Below, in pieces: positions 32,207 through 43,051 of a stretch of DNA of 64,000 nt. Below the pieces are notes generated by a model that saw nothing but the letters and a program-made list of their open reading frames with translations, was not told the origin of the DNA and did not search any database. The position numbers and the translations under genes are program-made. The number at the start of each line of letters is the position of its first letter. Within the stretch, counting starts at the first letter, position 1. The DNA is from Muscardinus avellanarius (taxonomy: Eukaryota > Chordata > Mammalia > Rodentia > Gliridae): contig OY726571.1 of the NCBI GenBank assembly GCA_963383645.1, positions 23,343,785 to 23,407,784 on the forward strand. The letters run 5' to 3'.

Positions 32207-32880
32207 CAGATGTTGCAATACTTTAGTTGTTCCTGGTGATGACCAGACACTATATAAATCACAGAGAACAATTTCAACCACAAAAATGAATAAGTTATTT
32301 AACTATTCATGACTTCTTAAAAAGAGACATGGACTATTAGACAACTCAAAAGAAATGTTGACATGGGTGTGATGTTGCTGGCCCCCTACACTAAAAGAGA
32401 GAAACTCGAAGAAGAATATAAACCCATAGCAAAGCCACCCCAAGCAGTTACCACTCAGAAACCATTCTTTTGGAAGTGTATCTGTCATACACAGATCACA
32501 TAGTCTTTGGGAGAGGTGCTATGCAGTTGATGGCATGTGGCCCAGGCCACTGTCAGGTAGCTATGAGAAGGCCTTTGCTGGGCACCAAATCCAGTCTAGG
32601 CCCTACAATGATCTAAAACTCACTTTGGTAGATATTGTGGATCTTGGGAGAAGACAGTGTGCAAACTGATTGGTTCTTTGCCAGCGTTGCTTCTGGGTAG
32701 TGACAGAAAACAGCTGCTAGACCCCCAAGTCCTCATTGCCTACAAGAGTGTTCTTCTGTTTTTACTTCCCTGCTCTCTTTACAATAAGGCTACGAGTGTC
32801 ATTCTTCAAATTCAGTCAGATATGAATCTGGTAAGGAAGTCATCAGTTTCAATGTCATCACATTGAGGGCAAATATTTTA
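32207..32880. other. Unassigned, less AT-rich segment
   Basis: More balanced composition than its surroundings, but no recognisable coding sequence. An open frame at 32657-32866 (69 codons, plus) and one at 32303-32488 (minus) have no motif or neighbour support. Could be an old pseudogene or LTR-element interior. Confidence 0.35.
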
Positions 32881-32904
32881 TTTTTATTATTATTATTGTT
32901 ATTA

Positions 32905-33110
32905 TTTTTTACAGTACTGTGGATGGAACCCAGGGGCATTCTACCTCCAAGCTACACCCCTAACCCTAATTTTTATTCTTTATTTTGAAACAGGGTCTCA
33001 TTGAGTTAAAAAGGCCCTCAATAAGTTGCTGAGGCTGGTTTTGAATTGCGATCCTCCAGTCTCAACCTTCCAAATGCTGGGATTGCAAGCATGCGCCACC
33101 ATGCCCAGCT
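32905..33110 (-). mobile_element. B1-dID-type composite SINE
   Basis: Reverse orientation; 'gtactgtggatggaacccag' (ID half), 'tttattctttattttgaaac' (linker), 'gccaccatgcccagct' (B1 start). Confidence 0.88.
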
Positions 33111-33394
33111 TTGAAGTTAAAGATTTTAAACTATGAACTTTAAGTTTCCACAATTACACAATCTATAGCAAGTGACAATCATAAACCTGAGCTCTAAAGA
33201 TAAAATAGAATTTATTTCTATTATTTATATTATATTTGATGTCAACCTTGAACTTCATGTTGCATTATGCACCAAAACAAACTGAGTTTTTAAATTATAA
33301 GTCTTTTAATTTTTAAAATTCTGTGATATTTCCCTGAGTTAAGTAAAACATGTACTTGCTAAATACTTGTTTTATTAAATAATTAAGACATTGT

Positions 33395-33575
33395 TTCTAG
33401 ATGAGCATGGTGGTGCATATTTGTAATTCTAGCTATTCAGAAGTCTGAGGCAGGAGGATCACAAGTTCAAGACCAGGCTGAGAAACTTAGAAAGACCCTC
33501 TAACAAAAAATAAAAATAAAAAGTTCTGAGGATTTAGTTCAGTGGTAGAGCATTCCTAGGTTTAATCCCTGATGT
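33395..33575 (+). mobile_element. B1-dID-type composite SINE
   Basis: 'gatgagcatggtggtgcata' start, linker 'aaaaaataaaaataaaaag', ID half ending 'gtttaatccctgat'; its tail has grown into the GA-rich repeat that follows. Confidence 0.85.
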
Positions 33576-33577
33576 AA

Positions 33578-33579
33578 TA

Positions 33580-33619
<40 letters not shown>

Positions 33620-33712
33620 GAAGAAGAAAGAAAAAAAGAAGGATAAAAAGAAAGAAGGAAAGAAGGAAAAAAGGAAAGAAAGAAAGAATGAATGAAAGAA
33701 AGGAAAGAAAGA
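33578..33712. repeat. (GAAA)n / purine-rich microsatellite
   Basis: Long GAAA tract with GGAA interruptions, directly at the 3' end of a SINE, as tails often expand. Confidence 0.95.
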
Positions 33713-35069
33713 CCTATTTCCTTGAGTGTTAAATATTTAAACAAGATAATTTTCAAAGAGAAAATATGTGTACAATTCACTTATTTACTCATTTTTATTG
33801 TTTTTATTGGTTTGCACTGACCATTTAAAATTAGCCTTAGGCTAATTGTGGACATTTTTTGTTATTGTGCATTGCTTTGCTGGGAGTGAGTAATCTGTTT
33901 TATAAGATAGGATTTACTCTCTTGCTTAGGTTTCTCTGATGTAAAATGAGAAGATTTTATGGCATTGTAGCAAAGACATTTTTTGGTCTATTTTCAATTC
34001 TGTGTATATTGAGTTCATGCTATTCCTAATGCATACGTAATATCTTCATTTAATAAATATTCTCTTTTCTCCAAGCAGGATGCTATATATTTATTTATTC
34101 TTTGTCTCTGTACATTAGCTATTTATAAGCTTGATGATTCTGTGATATGCATATGTTACTAAAAGGATGCTTTCTTTCTTTCTCTAATGCACTATTTCCA
34201 GAGTTGCTAGTCTCTTCTTGTTTCTTTTTTATTTAGCACATAGGCCCCTCATGATTAGGTTGAAGTGAATTTCTTCATCTGTCAGTGGTTTATTTGGTCT
34301 CAGGACAGACATTCTACTTTTGCAATTTACTTTTTTTCTATTCCATTTGTACAATTTACATTCTCAATGCAAGGCTTCAAAGGATATTCTGCATTTTCTG
34401 CTGATTGTTATGGAGGTTTGGCCCATTGTGCCTGAAAAATCACTCACTAATTCTTGCAGTGTGTCTGGTTTTTCAAAATGTGAGTAATTATTTACCCAAG
34501 TGATCAGATTCTTTTCTTTGTTTCTTTTTTCTTCTTCCTTTTTCCTTCTCAACACACAGAGCAACTTATCTTTGTCCTCATACTTTCTGGTTTTTACTTT
34601 TAATCATCTAATGAATTCTTGAGAAAAGAATCTTGGTGGAATTGAGAAACAGTGGTTTTGTTTGGTTTTTAATGGACTCCCTTCTTATATATTCATCATC
34701 ACAGACCCTTGTTAGGGTGAATTAATGTGTAATGTTGCTCTGTGAATAATGTTTAACAAGGTCAGATATCTGTTCTCTGAAAATAGAGAGAGTAAGTTTG
34801 TTTTAAAATGGTGGATTTGATCTTGCACTAATGATCCTATATTAGGAGGATGGATTAGTTGATTCACATAGGTTCCATTAAAATATAAAAAGTATTATCA
34901 GAAAGAGGAGTAGAAGTTATTCAAGAGAGACTGGTAACGTTAAAATTCCCACTGTGCCTGTGTTTGAAGTTACAGGTTCCATTTTTAGCCCATTTTGAAT
35001 TCAATATTACCTTCCTGGGCATTCTCATAATCTTAATAATTGTATTTTATTAATCACCAATTAACATTT
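33713..35069. other. Unassigned sequence
   Basis: No gene or nameable repeat seen. Confidence 0.4.
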
Positions 35070-35280
35070 TTAATTTTTTCTCTTTTTATTGGTGCATTGT
35101 AGTCATACATCAATGGAGGCACACACACACACACACACACATACACACACACACACACACATCACTCAACTAGCCCTTCCCCAATTCCCACCCCATCCCC
35201 CCCCTCCTTCTTTCTCATGTTTGGCTTAGTGATTGACTTCAATATGTTTGTGAATGTACATCATGTACATCAGGGAATTA
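35070..35280 (-). mobile_element. L1 3' UTR fragment
   Basis: Begins 'tattggtgcattgtagtcat' and contains 'cactcaactagcccttcccc' and 'ttggcttagtgattga', the reverse of the shared L1 3' UTR; truncated after about 210 bp. It includes an AC microsatellite at 35117-35162. Confidence 0.8.
35117..35162. repeat. (AC)n microsatellite
   Basis: AC repeat with one AT interruption near 35141, inside the L1 3' UTR. Confidence 0.9.
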
Positions 35281-35425
35281 TTTAATAACATAGAAAAGAA
35301 ACCAGCATAAATTAACTTAAAAATGATAAAACTGGAGAAAAGAACTCATGAAAGTGGAGAGTGAAAGGTTACCAAGGCTTTTCAAGAACTGGAACATTAC
35401 AAAATTTCAGTTCTTTAAAGAGGTT

Positions 35426-35430
<5 letters not shown>

Positions 35431-35485
<55 letters not shown>
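35431..35485. repeat. (TC)n microsatellite
   Basis: About 27 uninterrupted TC units. Confidence 0.95.
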
Positions 35486-35488
<3 letters not shown>

Positions 35489-36110
35489 CCCCTCATATAA
35501 ACATTTTTCTTTCTACTTATCTAATTATAGACCAAGGCAAAAAGAAACTAGGATCTTCTGTCCTTTCAACCTCTTCTAGACCAGGCTCTGGTAACCTGTG
35601 ATTCTGGAATTTTCTGGTAGGACTCACTTTGAAAGTTCTATCAAAACTTTTGTAATTTTACTTCTTGGGCACTTCCTTCTGAGAGAAGTCCATGAAGCAA
35701 GTGTGTGTGTGTGTGTCTTGGGACACTAGTCTTGGATACAGGATGGGAATTGCTGGGGGTTGATGGACCTTGTGATGTGAGACACAGGAACTTTGACTTA
35801 ATAGAAATGAAGACAAGTTAGGCAATTGAATATACAAAAATATTTCTTATTAGGACTTTAACATAAGAAGGAAGATACAGTATTGAAAAGAGACTGGTAA
35901 GCTGGATTCTAGGACAATGAAGAGAACTGGTTTTATTCACATGAAAGATGCATAAGCAAGGGGACTAAGGTTTTAGGTCATTTTAACTCTGAGGAAGATA
36001 TGGTCAGCTAGTCCTCCTGGAAACAAACATTAGTTTTTCATATTGATGCTGCACCTTGTATAAAATATCATTGCCTCCTGACAAGAATGAATTTCTGTAG
36101 CTATTAAGAG
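35486..36110. other. Unassigned sequence
   Basis: No gene or nameable repeat; a short GT run at 35701-35716. Confidence 0.4.
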
Positions 36111-36895
36111 AATACTCCATTTAACTATAGTTAGAATGGCAATAATCAAAAACAAACAAACAATGACAAATGCTGGCAAGGATGTGGGAAAAATAGGAAC
36201 TCTTATACACAGTGTGACTGCAAAGTAGTCCAACCACCGTGGAGAGCAGTGTGGAGGTTCCTCAAAACAGTGGGTGCAAAACCATCATATGTCCCAGCTT
36301 TACTACTTTTTTATATTGTCAAAGGAATATAATTCAGAACACTATAGTAATATATACATATTCATATTTATAGCAACATGATAATAGCCAAATTATGGAA
36401 CCAACCTAGGCATGCATCAACAGATGAATGACTACAGAAAATGTCTATACACACAATGGAATTTTACTGAGGTATAAAGGAGAATAAAATTACATCATTT
36501 GCATGAAAATGAATGAAACTAGAGTGAGATCAGTCAGTTTCAGAAAGTCAAGGGTTGTATGTTTTCTCTCATATGTGGAAGCTAGAGAGAAAATAGAAAA
36601 CAAAAGGTACTTTATATAAATGAGAAGATGGGCCAGAAGAATAGTTAAAGGGGCTGGAGGTGGGGAGAAGAAAAAGAAGAATTGAAAAAGAAAACAGTTC
36701 AAATAATGCCAGTTTTTTTTTTTTTTTTTTTTTTAGGAAAACATTACTACCAATCTCACTAACATGTACAAGGAGGAGAGAGTGGGCTGAGTTTTTAGGG
36801 AATCACACCGAGTGCTGTCTGAATGTATGCTTGCACCACTTTGAGCCTCATTATGATGTATAATTACAAGGCAACAATAAAAATACATTTTTTAA
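36111..36895 (+). mobile_element. L1 ORF2 C-terminal part and 3' end, old
   Basis: Blocks 'tggcaataatcaaaaacaaa', 'gacaaatgctggcaaggatg', 'ggagagcagtgtggaggttc' and 'acaatggaattttactgagg' are the ORF2 C-terminal region; the end 'gcaacaataaaaatac' is the 3' terminus. A T-run at 36714-36734 lies inside. Frames are broken. Confidence 0.8.
36714..36734. repeat. T homopolymer
   Basis: 21 T's in an old L1 3' UTR. Confidence 0.9.
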
Positions 36896-37752
36896 CAAAG
36901 GGGAAAGAACACACAGTTGGTGGGGAGTAGAAGAAAATATAAATCACTCAAGTAACAAAATCTTTAAGAATCTTTTATTTTGATGGCTCCTCAGCATCAT
37001 GTATTCCTTGTTGCTGTTTATCCTCAGAAATAAACATAGTGGACTTAAGATTCTTAAAGATTTGGTTTCTGAAGCTGATAAGATTGTTTGAAAAGGATGG
37101 GTTGGGAACACACCATGCTTTTACTACATAACAAGCTATGAGTTAAGGAGGCAGAGAGACACTTAACATCTTTAAATGGTTGGATAAATTAGGAATGCAT
37201 CTGCTCTTTTTCTCTGTGGTGGTTCCTGACTTTCTCTCTTGGGTGCACAAGTGAGTGACTCTTGATTTATGGAGAAAGCTAAATGTAGAAAGAGAATGGG
37301 GATAGTGATGATCCAGGTCACTGTCCAGCTCTTCTTGTGTCTCTACATTCTTGATTAAAACTTTGAGGATTCTGAGAGTCTTATATTAAAATATGTCATG
37401 ATAATGACAGTTTGCCAACACAGTGGGCTAAAATATATTTTAAGACATTATTTTAGTTTAATTTTATAAGAAATATTTTGATTTATGACATTCTACATTT
37501 TATTTGTATTAGTTTACTGAACACCATTATTATTATGGGGAAATCATTACAGTGTGGCTAAAACATTCCCTGATGACTCAGTGACTGGGCTGTTATGTCA
37601 TATTTCAAATTCTCTTTGGATAGAAGACTACTTTTTTTTTTTAACCTAATTGAAGTGTTCATGTTTAAATATTTTTCACGCATGTGAAACTTAATTGTTT
37701 GAAGTTAAATATCTTACTTTCTTTTTCTAATGTGAGACCCTTACAGTTCATT
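36896..37752. other. Unassigned sequence
   Basis: No gene or nameable repeat seen. Confidence 0.4.
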
Positions 37753-37860
37753 CATTCAGCACATTTTTATTAAGAATCTATCCTGAGCCAGAAATTTTGC
37801 TAGTCACTGAGGTCAAATTGATGAGAAAAACCATACTTAGTCCTTGCTCTGATGTAGTGA
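37753..37860 (+). mobile_element. Ancient LINE/SINE relic (L2/MIR-class), weak
   Basis: 'ttcattcattcagcacattt' followed by 'ttgctagtcactgaggtcaa' and 'cttagtccttgctctgatg' follows a common mammalian ancient-repeat pattern. Family not certain. Confidence 0.4.
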
Positions 37861-38321
37861 GGGGGGCAGGTTCCATGTTTGAATTGAAAGCACAATCATC
37901 TACCTTCTTACCATCAACCTCCAGATCTTAAGATTATATGTAATTTGTTATTTTTTACTTACCCATCGCCAATCAGCCTGAGTAATTTTGCCTCCTAATT
38001 TTTTTCTATTTTGTCATCTTTTACTCATATATTCTCTCTTAATTCCAAGTTAATTTACTTCTTCTTTCCTAGATTCTCATTTGAACTTTCATCTATTTTC
38101 TAACGTCTTCATTATTTTTTCCAGGTATGTATCTAAGGCAGGAAACTATAATGCTATTTATTTTCTTGATTATCATCTCTCAACCTCATAGTCTGGCTCC
38201 TATTTCTTCATGCACTTACTCACCATCCTCTCCAAGCATCTTGCTCAAATTCTTCCTATTTTCTCCCCACTCTCTACCTTAGAATATTAAATTTCAATAA
38301 CAACAGCCAATTATGTCTTTT
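37861..38321. other. Unassigned sequence
   Basis: Pyrimidine-rich on the plus strand; no gene seen. Confidence 0.4.
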
Positions 38322-39075
38322 TATTTTTTAATTGTTTTAATTTCTGTATTGTAGTCACACATCTTCATGGGATAAAAGACTTGTGGAGACATACATGCAC
38401 ACATCACCCAATTAGCTCTTACCCAATCCCACCCCATTCCCTCTCCATCTCTCCTTCCCATGTTTGGCTTAGTGATTAACTTTGATATGTTTGTTTAAGT
38501 ACATCAAGTGTTTTAGAGGGTTTCCCTCTTCCCCCTCCCATGCCCTCAATTAGGTCACCTTATTTGATCCTCTATAGGATCTCCTTCTTTATCTAGAGTT
38601 TCTCTTGTTACCTATTTCTCCCTAGCTTTTATATATTAGAGAAATTATCTGATTTCTTCATTTTTGTTGCTGACTTATTTCACTTAGTATATTATCCTCC
38701 AGTTCCATCCATTTCCCTGTAAATGATGTAATTGTGTTTTTCTTTATGGCTGAGTAAAATTCCATTGTGTACATATCCCACAGTTTTGTAACCCATTCAT
38801 CTGTTGATGGACATCTTGGCTGGCTTCATAGTTTAGCTATGGTGAATTGTGCAGCTATGAACACAGATATACATGCATTTGTTTGGTAGTTTTGTTTCCC
38901 TTCTTTGGGTAAATACCCAGAAGTGGTATTGCTGGGTCAAATGGTAAGTTTGTTCCCATTCTTCTGAGGATCTTTTATACTGTTTTCCAAAGTGGTTGCA
39001 CTAATTTGCAATCCCACCAACAATGTTTTTTCTTTATCTTTTGTTTTTGTTCAGTAGTGTAGTGGAGATATGCCC
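38322..39075 (-). mobile_element. L1 ORF2 end and 3' UTR, 5'-truncated
   Basis: In reverse: 3' UTR ('cacccaattagctcttaccc', 'ttggcttagtgattaacttt'), then ORF2 C-terminal blocks ('ccattcatctgttgatggac', 'taaatacccagaagtggtat', 'gcaatcccaccaacaatgt'). Truncated near 39075. Confidence 0.85.
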
Positions 39076-40561
39076 GGCTATGTTATAGGTCTTTGCTCAT
39101 GATATATATTTTATCTAGAATTTATTTCTTATCAAAATCTATATCTTCCAACCTCACCTACCTCTTACCCCAAACATGTATAAAAACTTGATTAGGTTTC
39201 TTCAATGGGCTTTTATTGCAAACTCTAAGGAATCTTGTACCATTATGGAACTGATGAATAGCCTGGTGAAATAGTCTTTAGTCATGTAGATGAATACTGA
39301 GTGGTATTCTGAAGGTACTGGCTCTCATAGTGTAACCGTTCAGGATCCCAATTACACTGGGAGACTGTAGGAATGATAGTGTCACAACTAAGATTCAAAA
39401 GTTCATAAGATATACTTTTAAATTTTATTCACATGAATTCAGTTCAAAAAATAGCAGCATGATTTATTTATTTTTGTCCATTTAATTCCAAGTAAATAGA
39501 TCACAAGTTTTATTTTATTTTTTAATTGTGGTAATATTTATTTTATTTTTTTAAAAACATGTTTTTAAATGCTATTTTCAAGGTGGATGAAAAAATAAAC
39601 AGTGAAATTACTATATTGTTTGGATTAAGCAGTAAAAATATTTAGATGCAGAGATCACAAGTTTTAATATAAATTTCATTTCCTTTTGGTTCAAAATATT
39701 TTCCATTTCTCTCTTTTCTCCCCTTTGGTCAATGGGTTACTTAAAAGAATTACTTAGTTTTTCAAGTACTTGGATATTTTCTAGATATTTTTATTAATAG
39801 TTTCTAATTTGACTTATTTAATTTATATTATTTGAATCATTACAATTTAATTAAGATTTATTTTCTGTTCTAGCATAGGATTTATCAAAATAGAATGTAT
39901 CACATTTTTAGAAAAATTGAGACAAATGACATAGAAAACATTAGCAATTTATATTGCTTTGCCTACCAGATGTTTCCAAAATATAATACAAACAAGATTC
40001 TATTGATTACTATGGTTTCAATAAGGATAAGATTTTAGAGAAAAATTGGCTTTTGTTATAGTATAGGACCTAAGAAAGATACATTATATTTTTCAGAAGC
40101 TTGAAGTTTATATTGTGGTTTTTTTCACAGTACAAAGAAAACAATTTGGTATTAGGAGATTCAGGTCAGAGGATCAAAGTATAACTTTAAGAGCTTTACA
40201 ATGAGAAAATACCATTAAATTAGAGGCAACTGAATAAAAATATATCTTCAAAGACTCAAACCTCAATTTCAAGACTTCATCTTAATTTAAAATTTGTTTA
40301 GATAATTTTTTAGTTATATCTTATTGTGTTCTAATATTAGACTGGGTCTCATTGGACCCAAAACTCCCTCATAAACTGATAAACATTATCTAAATGAGAG
40401 GTAACTTGTGAATCAACGAACGACTACATTTTGTGGAAGTTTGCTCCTAAACCTTGAAGTATGTACCAATTCACAACAGCAGATGCTTGTATGCAACTGA
40501 TACCTCCCTATCCAGGAGTGTAGAGACAAAGAGCCAGGTGGTCTCTGGATAATAATATTAT
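39076..40561. other. Unassigned AT-rich sequence
   Basis: About 1.5 kb with no gene or nameable repeat. Confidence 0.4.
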
Positions 40562-40720
40562 TATTTTGGCTTTATTGAGCACTTATCTCTGAGGAGCTAA
40601 AGTGATTTACAAGAATTATCTCATTAGTTCATATAATATTCTTATGAAGCAGAGAGATGGCAACTGATGTTGTTTCTATTTTTTAATATAATTCTCTAGG
40701 TACAGCCTGGGAAGTTTGAT
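40562..40720 (+). mobile_element. MIR-like ancient SINE relic
   Basis: 'tattgagcacttatctctga', 'tttacaagaattatctcatt' and later 'tacagcctgggaa' follow MIR order with many changes. Confidence 0.55.
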
Positions 40721-41111
40721 TAGATAGGTGAGCTGGGTTCTTAGCATCCTAAGCTAAGGAAATCTTTCTTTCCAACTTTGAAAGAACCATAACAGTCAGA
40801 ACACATTTTTCTAAGTACTAAAGTTTTCAGAATGGATGCCAATCAAGAGAACTGGCCAGATATACATGCCTTTGTGACAAGGTACATTCTTATGAAGATA
40901 TGTTTTGTTATTGTTGTTGTTAGAGGTGGGTTGTTATATATTTAAAATAGATTTTCTATTAAATCCAAATAGTTTATAAATCCAAATGGTTGAGAAATTT
41001 GCTACTTGAGAGGCAAAAATAAAAAAATGACTTCCTTATCCAGATTTTTTCCTTGTAGGTAATGCAAAATTTACTAAAATAAAAATTTAATCAGGATTCC
41101 ATACACATAAA
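40721..41111. other. Unassigned AT-rich sequence
   Basis: No gene or nameable repeat seen. Confidence 0.4.
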
Positions 41112-41306
41112 TTATATATAATATATATATATATATATAATAGCATATGTAGTATATATTATTATATATACTCTATTATTAATATAGTGCATTATATTAA
41201 TATAATTATATATACTATATCAATATAGTATATATAATTATATATATTAATATAATATTATATATACTATATACTATATTATAGTATATATAATATTAAT
41301 ATATAT

Positions 41307-41308
<2 letters not shown>
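41112..41308. repeat. AT-rich imperfect palindromic repeat
   Basis: About 200 bp made almost only of TATA/TTAATA/ACTATA words, with many self-complementary stretches. It directly precedes a TC microsatellite. Confidence 0.85.

Positions 41309-41310
<2 letters not shown>

Positions 41311-41361
<51 letters not shown>
41311..41361. repeat. (TC)n microsatellite
   Basis: About 25 uninterrupted TC units, followed by an imperfect 'ctttctctctgg' segment. Confidence 0.95.
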
Positions 41362-41366
<5 letters not shown>

Positions 41367-42941
41367 CTCTTCTTTCTCTCTGGAGAGAAAGAAAGAGTAA
41401 AGTGTGAAATAAACATAATGTGGCAAAGAGAAGATATTTCTCTAAGGAGTAGACTACTATAATCTGATAATTTTATGGAAATGTTTTCTAAACATAACCC
41501 AATTTCACCTTAAATAAAAGGACCTTCTAGGTCCTTCTTTTGTAGCCTTCCCACGGATAGGCTCCAGTAACATTCCCCTCTCCTGATTCATCAAATTTTT
41601 ATTCTCTACCAAATTAGTAGACCAACATTCTATTACTTATTCCATTAAGAATTAAGTATTGTTGGTATTTATTATTTTTTCTTCTTGTTTTTAGAACAGA
41701 AATCTTCCAAGGAGTAGATTATACCAGCTGTTTTTATTTTTTTTTCTATTTATAATCCTCCCCTAGGTCTCTCCACAAAATGATCAGTTTGCTAAGATAT
41801 TGAATCCAATGATTGGTCCTCAAGGCACATCTTTTTTGATCTATTTCCACTTGGTAATTCTCTCCTCATTAATACACTTTATTCTTTGGTTTTTCTTCTA
41901 TGTCACTAGCTGTTTGATCTCAGCCTCTTTTGCAATTTTTTTCTTGATCTTTCAGACTACTTATTTTTGGTATGGAGAAATCGGAAATGTATACATTATT
42001 TTTAAAATTCATTGAAACTATCCATTATTTCTAGTCTATTAACAAATCAAAGAGGGCTTTTTTTGATGCTGAGGTTGTCAATTTGCTTTAGTGAAAATTA
42101 ACTGTGAGCTGAGCTGTTGGAAATGCTCAGAGAAGAGTGATTCAAACTCAAACCAGATAACCCTCCCTAACTGGATATTTTCACTCAGGGTTAAACTCAC
42201 TGTTTTTTTCCTTTTTCTGGAGAAGAGTCAGTTTGTTTCTATACCATTGTGATAAAAATGGGCATCAGCTTAGATGCTAATATATAAAGTAATTTTTAGA
42301 GGGATTCTAACAATAATTTGTGTTCTAGTAATTCCAAATTTTGGTCTTCCAACATCTTTGCATAGGTGACATTTGGCAGCAGAAATGTGGGGATACCTGG
42401 TTGGTTGGAGGATAATGAAATATTTGCACCTCTTTTAATCCACTGCTATTCTTAGATGCAGTTCTTTTAGTAGCTCAGAAGGACCATAATCAAAGCTGGC
42501 TCCAAAGAGCTTAAGGTTGAGTAAGGAAAGACATAAATAAAGTAATAAAATAATAAAAGCATTCAGAACTTTGGAACGGATATTTGAATGACAAATACTG
42601 ATTTGGCAGTTATCAGCCTCTTGAGGTAATTTTGAAATTTGAAGTGAAAATGAACTTTCATCTGTGAAAAATAACACAGAGCTTTGACTTATGTTTAAAG
42701 AATGTAGGAAGAAGCTGATCAAACAGGCAACTAGTCAACATGGTAAGAACTAGGAGAGCCTCCATATACCATGGACAAATTTGTATTGCTAGAATAACTT
42801 TTGCCCTATGCTTGTATACATTTTATGATGATAAGGCAAAACTCTTTTGTCTCAGCATTATCGAACTGAACTTTCATATTCCTTCAGGGATCCTTAAAAT
42901 AGTTCTTCATTCTTTCAAGGCCACAAACTCATTGAGAATTT

Positions 42942-42944
<3 letters not shown>
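41362..42944. other. Unassigned sequence
   Basis: No gene supported. Open frames at 42435-42722 (minus, 95 codons) and 41800-42015 (plus) show no family or context. Confidence 0.4.

Positions 42945-42975
<31 letters not shown>
42945..42975. repeat. A homopolymer
   Basis: 31 A's, with a second A-run (43029-43051) about 55 bp further on. Confidence 0.9.
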
Positions 42976-42977
<2 letters not shown>

Positions 42978-43028
42978 ATGGTTTCTTCCCCAGAAAAGCA
43001 AACACAATTGCACATACATGGTTCTGGG

Positions 43029-43051
43029 AAAAAAAAAAAAAAAAAAAAAAA
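43029..43051. repeat. A homopolymer
   Basis: 23 A's. No recognisable retrotransposon body precedes either of the two A-runs. Confidence 0.9.

Noticed and set aside
33562..33780. Low-complexity Ser/Phe-rich open frame (minus)
   Set aside because: It is the translation of the GAAA microsatellite.
35361..35579. Ser/Leu-repeat open frame
   Set aside because: It is the translation of the TC microsatellite with flanks.
42435..42722. 95-codon minus-strand open frame as a small gene
   Set aside because: No domain, no splice or promoter context, and its length is compatible with chance.
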